Shown: positions 1-10,200 of the stretch, piece after piece
Layout: each line of letters begins with the position of its first letter
How positions within the stretch are numbered: position 1 is the stretch's first letter
Source: Pseudomonadota bacterium
GTDB taxonomy: Bacteria; Pseudomonadota; Gammaproteobacteria; Burkholderiales; Burkholderiaceae_F
Assembly: GCA_021838715.1 (NCBI GenBank)
Contig: JAKCCX010000004.1
Location: forward strand, 16,396-80,395
Length of the DNA stretch: 64,000 bases
Direction: 5' to 3'
Made by a program: the position numbers and the translations under genes
Notes under the pieces: generated by a model
Told to the model about the DNA's origin: nothing
Database searches by the model: none
The model's input: the letters and a program-made list of their open reading frames with translations, nothing else

Positions 1-1961
1 AGGTAGGCGAGCGACGAGAAACCGGTTCCGAAATCGTCGAGCGCCACCTCGATGCCGTTCTGGCGGCACGCCAGCAACTGTTCGCGGACGTGCTCCGAAT
101 CCGCCAGCAGCAGGCCCTCGGTGATCTCCATCACCAGCGATTTTCCGGACAGGCCGATACTCGCCAGCACGTCCACCCAGCGGAACTCCTTCCGATCGAA
201 CTCCACCGGCGAGCGGTTGACGCTCACCTGCACGTCCCGCCCGCAGCGCGCGCGCCACACGACGACGGACGAAACCGCCTGCAGGCAGACCCAGTTGCCC
301 AGATCGTGGATGATTCCCGACTCCTCGGCCAGGGGAATGAAGATCGCCGGACTCAACGGTCCGCGCTTGGGATGGTCCCAGCGCAGCAGCGCCTCGGCCT
401 TGGCGATCCCGCCCGTCGCCAGGTCGACGATCGGCTGGTAGTGCAGCTTCATCTGGCCGACGCTCAGCGCGTGGCGCAGATCGTTGGTGAGATCGCGCCG
501 CTCGCGGGCCTCCTGGTCCATCAGCGCGGTGAAGTAGCTGAACTGGCTGCGACCGCGCTTTTTCGCCGCGTACATCGCCTGGTCGGCATGCTTGAAAAGC
601 TCTTCGATGCTTCCGGCGTCCTGCGGATACAGCGCGATTCCGGCACTGCACGAGACGTGGCCGAATTCCGAGTCCCCCAGCGCGAACGGCACCTGCATGT
701 CGCGCAGGACCTCGCGCACGATCTCGTCGATCTCGGCGGTGTCGGCGAAGTCGAGCACGATGATCGCGAACTCGTCGCCGCCGACCCGCGCCACCGTATC
801 CGCGCTGCGCACGCGCCGCCGGATGCGCTGCGCCGCATCGACCAGCAGGATGTCGCCCTTGTTGTGTCCGAGCGTGTCGTTGACCTCCTTGAAGCGGTCG
901 AGGTCGATGTACACCAGGGCGAGCGAGGATCCGTTGCGCGCAACCCGACCGATGTCCTGCTCCAGGCGGTCGAGGAAGAGCCGGCGGTTGGGAAGCCCGG
1001 TGACCTGATCGAAATAGGCCATCTCGTGGACCTTCTCCTCGAACCGCTTGCGCTCCGTGATGTCCAGCATCGAGCCGACGTAATTCGTGATGTTGCCGTT
1101 GCCGTCGCGGACCGCGGTGATCGTCAGATGCTCGGGGTAGATTTCGCCGTTCTTGCGACGGTTCCAGACCTCCCCCGACCAGTGCCCCGTCTCGAGGATG
1201 GTGTCCCACATCGCGGAATAAAACGCCGCGTCCTGCCGCCCGGAGTGCAGCAGATCGGGCTGCTTGCCGACGACATCCTCGGCCGAATACCCCGTGATCT
1301 CGGTGAACGCGCGATTCACGCGCAGGATCCGCGCCTGCGCATCCGTGACGATCACCCCGTCCTGCGATTCGAATGCGATCGCCGCGATCCGCAGCGCCGT
1401 TTCGTGATCTTTGCGCTGCAGAACGATCCCGGTGATCGACGACGCGATGCTGAGCAGGATGCGATGAAACGACGTCGGCGACCGATGCTCGAAACTCGAC
1501 AGGGCAAACGTCCCGATCACCTTGTCCTTGCCGGACAGGATCGGCGTCGACCAGCACGCCCGCACATCGAAGTCGTATGCCACCTGGCGCAGATCGCACC
1601 AGCGGCCGTCGGTCAGGGTGTCGCGGACAAACTGCGCTTCGCGCCGGTAGACGGCATTGCCGCAGGATCCGGCGCCCGGTCCGGGCTTCAACCGGCTGAG
1701 GCGCTGCACCGCATCCGGAGGCAGCCTGGGGGCCGCATACACATTCAGGAACTCCCGGTCGTCGTCCAGAATCATCACGGACGCCACGGAATTCGGCAGC
1801 AGACCCTCGGCAAGCCGACAGATCTGGTTGGTGATGTCGAGGTCGTCGGCCCCCCTGCGCAACCAGGACCAGGATCTCCTGCAGAAGGTTCAGCAGCTGG
1901 CTCTGCTCGACGTTCGACAGGTCTGCGTAGTCGACGTGAGACGTCAGGAAATTTCCGTTCA
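1..1961 (-). CDS. GAF-PAS-GGDEF-EAL cyclic-di-GMP signalling protein, cut by window edge, apparent frameshift
   Basis: This frame is missing from the ORF track because it runs off the left edge; I translated it directly. In order it shows a GAF-like domain, a PAS domain (NRAFTEITGYSAEDVVG), GGDEF and EAL. GGDEF is intact (VGGDEF) with an RSAD I-site five residues upstream, so product inhibition is likely. EAL keeps AEALLRW and, at the very edge, LDDFGTG, so both cyclase and phosphodiesterase activity are possible. The best start is ATG at 1961 (MNGNFLTSHVDY), but that frame joins the GAF frame only if the six-C run at 1850-1855 (plus strand) had five bases. Unshifted, the ORF could start at a TTG near 1862. 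Domain calls are secure; the N-terminus is not. Confidence 0.85.
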
Positions 1962-2227
1962 TCGCACCCAGCCGGGGCTCCATTCGGGATTAGCCGGAAG
2001 TATAAGTCCGCCGACCGGCCCGACGAATCGCGAAAAAGGAGCACCCGGAGGCAGGGTTTTCCGCCCTACCCGCCCATCCTTATGGAGCCGAAATTTTTTG
2101 TATCGACCCGGTTGATGGGGCGCAACCGCAAAGGCTGCCAAACCGCCCACCTTCCAACAAACTGGAGTCGTTTCGGCACCGATGCAATCGATACGGAACA
2201 TTTCATCCAGACTCGAGGAGGTGTGCG

Positions 2228-3505
2228 ATGAGCGCTCCCCGCACCGCCACGCAACGCGGCATTCGATGGACATTCCTGGCCGGCATCCTCGTCACGACCT
2301 TCTTCTCCTGGATCGTCTCGGGTTGCGGCGGCGGCGGAGACACCACCCTGTTCTCCTCGCTCGACCTGCCCGGCATACCGACCGCCTTCACCGTCGTCCG
2401 GACCCAGGGTGAGACCTTGTCCGCGACCCTCAGCTGGTCCCCGCCGGCCAACGGCGCCGCGCCCACCAGCTACGTAATCTACCGCAGCACCACGGCCGGG
2501 ACGGCCTTTTCCCCCACCAATCAGGTGACCTCGATTCCGGCGGTGACCGGCCAGAACTCCTACACCTTCATCGACAATGCCGAGTTGACCTCGGTCCCGA
2601 CCTACTGGGTGGTCAGCGCGAAGAATGCAACCGGCGAGACGCCGACGGCCGAGGTGAGCACCACCCCGATCGGTCCGTCGAACACGACCGGCGACACCGG
2701 CTTCGGCAACAACCTGTCGTCGCCGCTCATCTTCGCCGACGGCTACGGCACCACCGAACTGCCCATCACGGGGACCTGGACCGCGGACGTCGCCACCGTC
2801 GACTACAACACCGGCCTGCGCCCGCTCACCGGGATCCTGCCGACCACGGTGACGACCCTGCCCTACCTCGACAGCGCCGACATCTACAGCCTCAACGGGG
2901 TGTCGTACTACGAGCAGGGCACGGCGAGCACCTGGCAGGCGCAATGGGAGAACGGCGCCGCCGCGCAACAGGACGTCGTCGCGACCTGGGGCGACAACCT
3001 CAGCAGTCAGAACCTCACCTCGACCTCGGTCATCCGCGTGGAGATCGCACTGTCCAAGACCCTGACGACGCCGATGAAAGCCTATACGATGCAGTCGCTC
3101 TACGGTACCCAACTCAACGAAGTGCAGGGGACCGATGGTACGACCTACGACAGCACGACCGCGTACGTGTTCGCGACCAACGCGCACCTGAAGATCGAAA
3201 AACTGGATTCGAGCGGCAACTCGGTGTATGTCCTCTACGACCAGACGCTGTGGCAGGGCGACGGGCCCGGCTTTCTCGCCGGCGAGGTGACCGTATCCGG
3301 CGCCTTCACCTACGGCTTCGTCTGGAACATGAAGAACGTCACGCTTCCCTCGACCGTGACCAAGAGTGGAACCTGGCGCATCACCTTCTCGCTGGACCCC
3401 AGGTCGCCGGTCGGAACAAGGAACAACACCTCGATCACCAGCGCGACCAACGGCGTTCTCGACTCCTCGACCCAGGCGCACATCGACATCAACGTCGCGA
3501 GCTGA
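2228..3505 (+). CDS. Fibronectin type III domain lipoprotein of unknown function
   Basis: A 425-residue exported protein. The N-terminus has a positively charged stretch, a hydrophobic segment and a lipobox ending WIVSGC, followed by a glycine run, so lipid anchoring is expected. Residues about 50-145 look like an FN3 domain (LSWSPPANG, SYVIYRSTTAG). The remaining 280 residues are Thr/Ser-rich, beta-like and not recognised. A strong ribosome site (GAGGAGGTG) precedes the ATG. It diverges from the GGDEF/EAL gene across a 266-bp gap and converges with the next gene across a hairpin. FN3 domains in bacterial exported proteins usually serve surface adhesion or polymer binding; a matrix role under cyclic-di-GMP control is only inference from the neighbour. 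Confidence 0.75.
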   Translation: MSAPRTATQRGIRWTFLAGILVTTFFSWIVSGCGGGGDTTLFSSLDLPGIPTAFTVVRTQGETLSATLSWSPPANGAAPTSYVIYRSTTAGTAFSPTNQVTSIPAVTGQNSYTFIDNAELTSVPTYWVVSAKNATGETPTAEVSTTPIGPSNTTGDTGFGNNLSSPLIFADGYGTTELPITGTWTADVATVDYNTGLRPLTGILPTTVTTLPYLDSADIYSLNGVSYYEQGTASTWQAQWENGAAAQQDVVATWGDNLSSQNLTSTSVIRVEIALSKTLTTPMKAYTMQSLYGTQLNEVQGTDGTTYDSTTAYVFATNAHLKIEKLDSSGNSVYVLYDQTLWQGDGPGFLAGEVTVSGAFTYGFVWNMKNVTLPSTVTKSGTWRITFSLDPRSPVGTRNNTSITSATNGVLDSSTQAHIDINVAS

Positions 3506-3512
3506 GTCTGCC

Positions 3513-3544
3513 GCGGGCGGTCTGCAGGATTGCAGACCGCCCGC
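3513..3544. terminator. 14-bp perfect hairpin between convergent genes
   Basis: Arms GCGGGCGGTCTGCA and its exact complement enclose a 4-base loop. It lies between two convergent stop codons, so it probably stops transcription from both sides. There is no clear T-run on either strand, so termination may be only partly intrinsic. Confidence 0.7.
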
Positions 3545-3561
3545 CCGTGACCGGGCCCCGC

Positions 3562-3966
3562 TCAATACCCCACGCGCTTGTAGCGGCTCGAGCCGACGAT
3601 CAACTCCGCACCGGACGGATCGAGCACGACGGTCGAGATTCCCAAGCCGAGCGGCAGGGGTTCCACGTTCTTCAAGGTATCGCCATCGGCCTTCAGGACG
3701 ACCGTCGACACGCGATGATCCGGGCACTGCTGGATATGGCCGGAAAACAGATTCCGTCCGAGATCCTTGCAGGCAAAGGCCGACGGCGTGTCGTCGATGT
3801 CCTTCGCGAGGAATTCCTGGCCGTTTTCCTGAATCACCAGCGTGCGGGCCGGATTCCGGACATCCTGCCAGGTGCCGAGATACCGATCGGTGGGCTTTCC
3901 GCATGCGGAAACCAGGACTGCCGAGACCGCCACCGCCATCGTGGCCCATACGGATCGCCGAATCAT
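3562..3966 (-). CDS. Small lipoprotein, last gene of the BlaI/M56 cluster
   Basis: 134 residues with a signal peptide ending in a lipobox (VLVSAC-G), then a compact domain beginning KPTDRYLGTWQD. The motif style (YLGTW, LVIQENGQEF) resembles small calycin-like or META-type envelope proteins, but no family is assigned. Two ATGs stand in tandem; the second (3966) has the better spacing to GGGAAGGG, and the first overlaps the stop of the upstream ATPase-PAP2 gene, so translation is coupled. The track shows it only as the tail of a spurious 2477-residue frame. Position suggests an accessory to the ATPase-PAP2 protein; function unknown. Confidence 0.75.
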   Translation of the reverse strand: MIRRSVWATMAVAVSAVLVSACGKPTDRYLGTWQDVRNPARTLVIQENGQEFLAKDIDDTPSAFACKDLGRNLFSGHIQQCPDHRVSTVVLKADGDTLKNVEPLPLGLGISTVVLDPSGAELIVGSSRYKRVGY

Positions 3967-6900
3967 CATTCCCTTCCCGTAGCAACGCCGGCGCCGCCGC
4001 CGGATCCGTGGTTTATCGAACTGCCGGGCGCGGAGAATACCGTATCGAACGAATGGCTCGTCATGATATGCAGCGCCGCGGCGACCACGAAGGTCGCAAG
4101 CAGCACCGACGCCAGCCCGGCGTACGAAAACCGCTCCCGGCACTGGTATTCGTACGCCACCGCCAACGCGGCCAGCCACGCGACACTGAAACCCACGCCC
4201 CCCAGCACGTCCGACAGCCAATGGGCGCCGAGATACAGCCGCGACGAGGCGATGGCGCCGATCAGGATCGCGGCGAGGACCACCGTGGTGCGGCGAAACG
4301 CGGGCGGTTCCGCGCGCCACAACAGGAATGCCAGAAAGCCGTAGACCACCGTGCTCATGGTGGTGTGGCCGCTCGGAAACGAAAACGGCTCGAGGCCCGG
4401 CGGAAAGAGGCCCGGGCGTCGCCGTTGCAGCGCAAGCTTGAGCATCTCGCTGAGCAGCTCCGCAACGCCCACCGCCACCAGCCAGTAGCCCGCCGTCAGC
4501 CAGAGGCGGTGCACGAGGAACCATGCCAACGCCGCGAGCATCACCGGCAGCAGCACCTGGGCATCGCCAAGCTCGGTTACCGCGATCATCAGGTGGTCCT
4601 CGGCGGGCGTGCGCAGCGACTGCAGCAGACGATGGACGTGGGCATCGACGGCAAGCAGCGGATCCTGGTGAAGGATGTTCTCCAGCACGCCGAAAAACAG
4701 CCAGGCGCCGCCGACCACCAGAACCGCCGCGGTCAGGAGAAACCACTTCGGACTCTCCGACCCGAGCAGCCAGTTCAGAATGTCCTTGCGCGACACCGGC
4801 CGGTTCGTCACCGGTGCCGCGCGCACCGTGGCGGCAACCGCCGCACTCCAGCGCAGTGCGCCCGCGGCTGCGGCGGCGATGCCCGCCGCGGCGAGCCAGG
4901 TGGCGGCAGGCAGCGGTTGCAGGGCGAAGAATGCGCGCAGCGGCGGCACGCCCGCCACGACGAGGAACGCGCCGATCGTCGCACCGAACAAGACCCGCCG
5001 GCCCAGGCTGACCGGGCGCGCCACCTGCAAGAGGACCGCGGTCGCCACCGCAAAGAGCGTCACGGTCGCTGCCGTGCGGGCGTCGGCGAGGCCGCCGCGC
5101 GCCCCGCTGGGAATGAGTGCGTAGGCCGCGAAGGTCGCTCCCGCGACGATGACCCCCGCCGGCAGCGTGAAGCGCAGCACCCGCCCGACGAAGCCGGCGC
5201 GGGCGCGCTCGGCGCGATGCTCGAGCGACAGAAAGAAGGCGGGGATCCCGATGGTCAGCGAGCCGACCAGCGTCAGATGGCGCGGCAGGAATGGAAACGT
5301 GACGTCGGCCACGCCGACGGCGAGCGCGAGCAGCATGGCGTAGACCGTCTTGGTGAGAAACAGGGCCGCGAGGCGCTCGACGTTGCCGATCACCCGCCGC
5401 CCTTCGGCGATCACCGAGGGCAGCCGCGCGAACTGATTGTCGAGGAGCACCAGATGGGCGATCGCACGGCTCGCGCCGGCCCCCGCGCCCATCGCGATGC
5501 CGATGTCGGCGCCCCGGAGCGCGAGCACGTCGTTCACGCCGTCCCCGACCATCGCCACCACATGCCCGCGAGCCTGCAATGCCGCGATCAGCGCCTGCTT
5601 GTGCCGAGGCGAAAGCCGACCGAAGACCGCATGGGTTTCCGCCAGGGCCGCAAGCCCGTCCGCATCCTGCGGCAGATCCTTCGCGTCGACGGCGTCCCCG
5701 TCGATCGCGAGCTGCGATGCGATCCGGCCGACGGTCGCGGGATGGTCGCCCGACAGCAGCTTGATCGCGACCCCTTGGGAATGGAAGAACCGCAAGGTCT
5801 CCGCGGCATCCCCGCGCACCTGCTCGGTGAGCAACACGAGAGCCGTGGGCACGAGCCTGGCGGGAAGACCCTCGGCCGCAAGCGCCTCGCTGGTCTGCGC
5901 CAGCAGCACGACGCGCCGTCCGCCCCGCGCCAGGTCGTCGGCGCGCTGCCGTGCCGCGTCGCCGTCCGGAATCGCGGCCAGCAGCACTTCGGGCGCGCCC
6001 AGAACCCAGGTGCCGAGCCCGTCGAACGTGGCGCCGCTCCACTTGCGCGCCGATGAAAACGGCACGACGGCGGCGGCGACGGGATGGCGTTCCGTCCGAC
6101 AAGCCGCCTCGATCGCCCGCAAGGTCGCATTGGGTTTGGGTTCTGCAGCGACGAGCCCGGCAAGGGCATGGAGCGCGTCCGGGTGCGGGCGCAACATCTC
6201 GAGCGCCTCGAATCGCGGCTCGCGTTCCGTCAGCGTGCCGGTCTTGTCGAGACAGATCACGTCGACGCGGGCCAGGGTCTCGGTCGCCGGAAGATCCTGC
6301 ACCAGCACGCGCCGACGCGCAAGGCGCAACGCCGCCAACGCCAGGGCGATGCTGGTCAGCAGGATCAGGCCCTCGGGCACCATCGCGACCACGCCGGCGG
6401 CGGAATAGAGCAAGGCATCGGCGAGCGACACCGGGATGGCCGCCTGACCGGCGAAGAGCAGCGCGGCGGTAGGCACGATCGCCCAGGTCACGTAACGCAG
6501 AATCCGGTTGATCCCCACGCGCAGCTCCGAACGCGCCACGCGGAAGCGCCGGGCATCGGCGGCAAGACGCTGCCCATATGCGGCCGCCCCGACCCGGGTG
6601 ACGCGGCAGCGCCCGGTGCCGGCGACGACGAAGCTTCCCGACCGGACTTCGTCGCCGGCCTGCTTGGGCACCGGCGCCGATTCGCCGGTGAGCATCGATT
6701 CGTCGACTTCGAGTCCGACGGCCTCGAGGATCACCCCATCGACAACCACCTGATCTCCCGAACCCAGTTCGAGGATGTCGTCGAGCACGATCCCCGCGGC
6801 GGCGATGTCGACGAGTTGATCGGCGCGCAGGACGCGGGCCTTCGGCTGGCTGACCAGCGCGAGGCGGTCCAATGCCCGTTTCGCCCGCAATTCCTGGACC

Positions 6901-7157
6901 ACGCCGATCAGCGTGTTGAGGACGAACACGCCGCCGAACAGCGCATCCTGCCAGGGCCCGGTCAGCAGGATCACGACGAACAGCGTGCCGAGGATCGCGT
7001 TGAACCGGGTCAACACGTTGGACCGTACGATTTCCCAGGCAGTGCGGCTGGTCGGCGTCGCCGTGCGGTTGACCGCGCCGCGGGCGATCCGCGCCGCGAC
7101 CTCCGCCTCGGTCAGGCCATGCAACGATGCTGCTGCTGTCGCGTTGTCCGCCGCCAT
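3966..7157 (-). CDS. P-type ATPase (CtpE-like) fused to a PAP2 phosphatase domain
   Basis: 1063 residues in one uninterrupted frame. Residues 1 to about 790 form a P-type ATPase without N-terminal metal-binding domains: TGES (157-160), membrane motif PEGL (261-264), phosphorylation motif DKTGT (304-308) and GDGVND (538-543). The order and the VNDVLAL variant resemble CtpE-type pumps, where calcium transport has been reported. From about 792 a membrane-embedded PAP2 domain follows with all three signatures: K-x6-RP (907-914), PSGH (928-931) and SR-x5-H-x3-D (972-983). Such domains dephosphorylate lipid phosphates such as undecaprenyl diphosphate. A GAAGGGG site lies 7 nt before the ATG. It follows the RND gene by 90 bp. 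Transported ion and lipid substrate are unknown. Confidence 0.9.
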   Translation of the reverse strand: MAADNATAAASLHGLTEAEVAARIARGAVNRTATPTSRTAWEIVRSNVLTRFNAILGTLFVVILLTGPWQDALFGGVFVLNTLIGVVQELRAKRALDRLALVSQPKARVLRADQLVDIAAAGIVLDDILELGSGDQVVVDGVILEAVGLEVDESMLTGESAPVPKQAGDEVRSGSFVVAGTGRCRVTRVGAAAYGQRLAADARRFRVARSELRVGINRILRYVTWAIVPTAALLFAGQAAIPVSLADALLYSAAGVVAMVPEGLILLTSIALALAALRLARRRVLVQDLPATETLARVDVICLDKTGTLTEREPRFEALEMLRPHPDALHALAGLVAAEPKPNATLRAIEAACRTERHPVAAAVVPFSSARKWSGATFDGLGTWVLGAPEVLLAAIPDGDAARQRADDLARGGRRVVLLAQTSEALAAEGLPARLVPTALVLLTEQVRGDAAETLRFFHSQGVAIKLLSGDHPATVGRIASQLAIDGDAVDAKDLPQDADGLAALAETHAVFGRLSPRHKQALIAALQARGHVVAMVGDGVNDVLALRGADIGIAMGAGAGASRAIAHLVLLDNQFARLPSVIAEGRRVIGNVERLAALFLTKTVYAMLLALAVGVADVTFPFLPRHLTLVGSLTIGIPAFFLSLEHRAERARAGFVGRVLRFTLPAGVIVAGATFAAYALIPSGARGGLADARTAATVTLFAVATAVLLQVARPVSLGRRVLFGATIGAFLVVAGVPPLRAFFALQPLPAATWLAAAGIAAAAAGALRWSAAVAATVRAAPVTNRPVSRKDILNWLLGSESPKWFLLTAAVLVVGGAWLFFGVLENILHQDPLLAVDAHVHRLLQSLRTPAEDHLMIAVTELGDAQVLLPVMLAALAWFLVHRLWLTAGYWLVAVGVAELLSEMLKLALQRRRPGLFPPGLEPFSFPSGHTTMSTVVYGFLAFLLWRAEPPAFRRTTVVLAAILIGAIASSRLYLGAHWLSDVLGGVGFSVAWLAALAVAYEYQCRERFSYAGLASVLLATFVVAAALHIMTSHSFDTVFSAPGSSINHGSGGGAGVATGRE

Positions 7158-7247
7158 CGTGGAACCCCTTCCCGTCTCGGGTCAGCGCCCCGGCACGGTA
7201 ACACCGCCAAGGTTGACACCAAGCCGCCGAACGTACCGTGACCGGCG

Positions 7248-10200
7248 TCAGTCGCGCTCCGCCATCGGCTTGCGGCGCCAGTACAGGTAGAGCGCGGGAA
7301 TCAGGTTGGTGCTGCGCAAAGCGCTCCAGACCAGGCCACCCAGGATCACCACCGCCAGCCCCTGTTCGGGCGCGGCACCCTGGCCCAGGCCCAGCGCGGT
7401 CGGCAGCATGCCGAGCGCAGCGACCGCCGCCGTGAGGACGATCGGCCGGAAGCGCACCTCGATCGCCTCGCGCACTGCGTCCTCCACCGGCATGCCGGCG
7501 CGCTCGTTGCGACGGGCACGATCGAGCAGCACGATGCTGTGGCGCAGCCCGATACCCACGAGCGTCAAAAATCCGACCATGCCGGTGGCGTTCAGGCCGA
7601 CGCCGCTCGCCACCAGGGCCAGCGTGCCTCCGGTCAGCGCCAGCGGAATCTCGAGCAGCAGGATTCCCGGAACCAGCAGGCCGTCGAACTGCAACAGCAG
7701 GATGCCGACCAGGATCGCGAATGCCGCCGCGGCCGCCAGGAGCAGACCCAGCGCGGTCTGCTCGAGTTCGGCCGCCAGACCGCCGAAGGCGATGCGGTAT
7801 CCGGGCGGCAGAGGCAGATCGGCCAAGGCGCGCCGCGCCGCCGCCTCCGTGCTGCCCAACGGCCCGGTCGGCGTGGCCACGATGTCGAGGGCGCGGGCGC
7901 CGGCGATGTGCCGGATCTGATCGGGTGTTTCCGCCAGGGTCAGCCGCGCCAGTTCGCCCAAGGGCGTCCAGCCTCCTTGCGTGCGGATCGGCAGCGCCGC
8001 CAGTTCCGCAACGGTGTGTTGCGGCGCATCGGCAAGCCGCAGATAGAGATCCAGGGGCACGTTGCCCTGCGGCACGAGGCCCACCACCTGGCCGCCGATC
8101 AGCGGTCCGATCTGGGCATAGAGCGCGGCCGGGGTCAGTCCGTGGACCGTCAACGCGAGCGCCCGCGGTTCGATCTGCAACTGCGTGACCGGATAGCCGT
8201 CGTTGTCGAAAACGTCCTGCAAGACGTCGATGCGGCGCAGGCGCGCGGTGATTTCCTCGGAAAGTCGGCGCAGCTCGGGTACGGCGGCGCCGAACACATG
8301 CAGCACGAACGGTTGCGACAACCCGGAGAGGCTCTCCCCCACGCGCTCGATGGTCGGCGTATCGACCGCCCGTTGCACACCCGGGAGCTGTGATTCGCGA
8401 CCGATGCGCGCGCCGATCGCGTCCAAGGCATTGACGCCGACGCCGGCCTTCAGCGCCACCAGGATCTCGCCGGCATACGCGGGTTCGGTATAGGTCGTGG
8501 ACGATGCCGAGCCGATGCGGACATACACGTGGGCCACCGCCGGATCGCGCAGCAGCCGCCGCGTGATCGTCCGTGCCGCCGCACGCGTATCGAGCAGCGA
8601 AGCCCCCGGGGGGAGCGTGAACGCTTCCAGCAGCGCGCCTTCGTTGGGCAGCGGAAGAAAGTCGACGGGCACCAGCACCAGCGCCGCAAGGCTGATCAGC
8701 AGCACTGCGACGGTGATCGCCAGGCTGGTGCGGGGGGCCCGCGCGACCCATGCGAACAGCCGCTCGTTCGCGCGCTGCAGACCGCGCAGGAGGCGCCGCC
8801 CCGCGCTCGTGCCCGCAGACGGCCGCGCACCGAGGAAACCCAGGCCCAGCGGAATGAGGGTCAGCGACACCAGCAGCGAGGCCGACAGCGCGACGATCAT
8901 CGCCCACGCGAACGGGATGAAGAACAAGCCCGCCACACCGCCGACGAAGAGCAGCGGCACGTAGATGGCGACGTTGGTGAGCGTGCCGGTGATGTCGGGA
9001 ACCACGATGCTCCGGACGCCGGCCCGGATTCCCTGCCAATGCGCGTCGCCCGACTCCCAGCGATGGTGAATGCTCTCGAGGACGAGGATCGCGTCGTCGG
9101 CCAACAGGCCGACGGCGACCGACAACGCGCCGAAGGTCATCAGGTTCAGATCTTGTCCGAGCGCGTGCAGCGCCCCGACGGCGAGGGCCAGCGACAGCGG
9201 AATGCTGCATGCGAGGACGAAGATTCCGCGTCCCGCCCCCAGCGCCCCGACGAGGATCAGCACCGCCAGCGCCGCGCCGATCAAAAGGTTGCGGCCGAGG
9301 TCGGCGCCCACCCGCGCGACCAGACGGCCTTGGTCGTAGGTCCGCACCCAGCGAACCCCCGGGGGAAGCTGCGTGCGGGTTTCGTCCAGCACGGCCCGGA
9401 CGGCGCGCGTGACGGTGCGCGTCGACGCACCCGGCTGCTTGATCACGCTGAGCGCGACGCTGGGACGCCCGTCCAGCGACACGGCGCTGTGCGTGGGTTC
9501 CGGGGCGCGGACGACCCGCGCCAACGCCTGCAGCGGGATCGGCCCGTCCCGGCCCGCGACCGGAATCCGTTCCAGCGCCGCGATGTGGGTCGGCAGGCTG
9601 CGGGCTTCGATCAGCACGTCGTTGTGGCCGAGGGTGACGTACCCGGCGGGTTCGAGCAGGACCTGCGACCGCACGGCCTGCACGATCTGCACCACGCTCA
9701 CGCCGTAGCGGCGCATGGCATCGAGGTCGGGCTGGATCCACAGCGCCTCGTTGCCGGCGCCGAACACGTTGACGAACTGCACGCCCGGGATCGCGCGCAG
9801 CGCCGGAACGATGTCGGCCACCACCGCCCGCTGCACCCGGGCGGGCGCGATGTCCGCCGGGATCGCCGCGGTGTAGTCCGCGACCTCGTTGATCGCATTG
9901 CCCAGGATCTCCGCCACCGGACGGACCTGCCCCGGCAGATCGCCGCGGGCGCGATCGATCGCCCCGTTCACCGCCTGCAGATCGATCTGCGCGCTGCTCC
10001 CGCGGCGAAACCGCACGTCGATCTCCGCCGTGCCGTTGCCCATCACCGAGCGCACGCTGCGCAGGCCGGTCAGGGTCAGAATCCGGCTCTCCAGGGGATC
10101 GACGACGAGATGTTCCAGTTCGGTCGCACTGGTCCCCGGCAGGTGCGCGTTGACGCGGATCTGCGGGTAGTCGAACTGCGGCAGGACTTCCACGGGCGTA

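Noticed and set aside
2121-2144. GEMM-like string CGCAACCGCAAAGGCTGCC in the leader of the FN3 lipoprotein
   Set aside because: It faintly recalls part of a cyclic-di-GMP-I riboswitch, and the neighbour is a GGDEF/EAL gene, but I cannot fold a complete aptamer. A covariance-model search would decide.
90-2231. 713-residue plus-strand ORF
   Set aside because: It is antisense to the GGDEF/EAL gene, whose domains are unmistakable.
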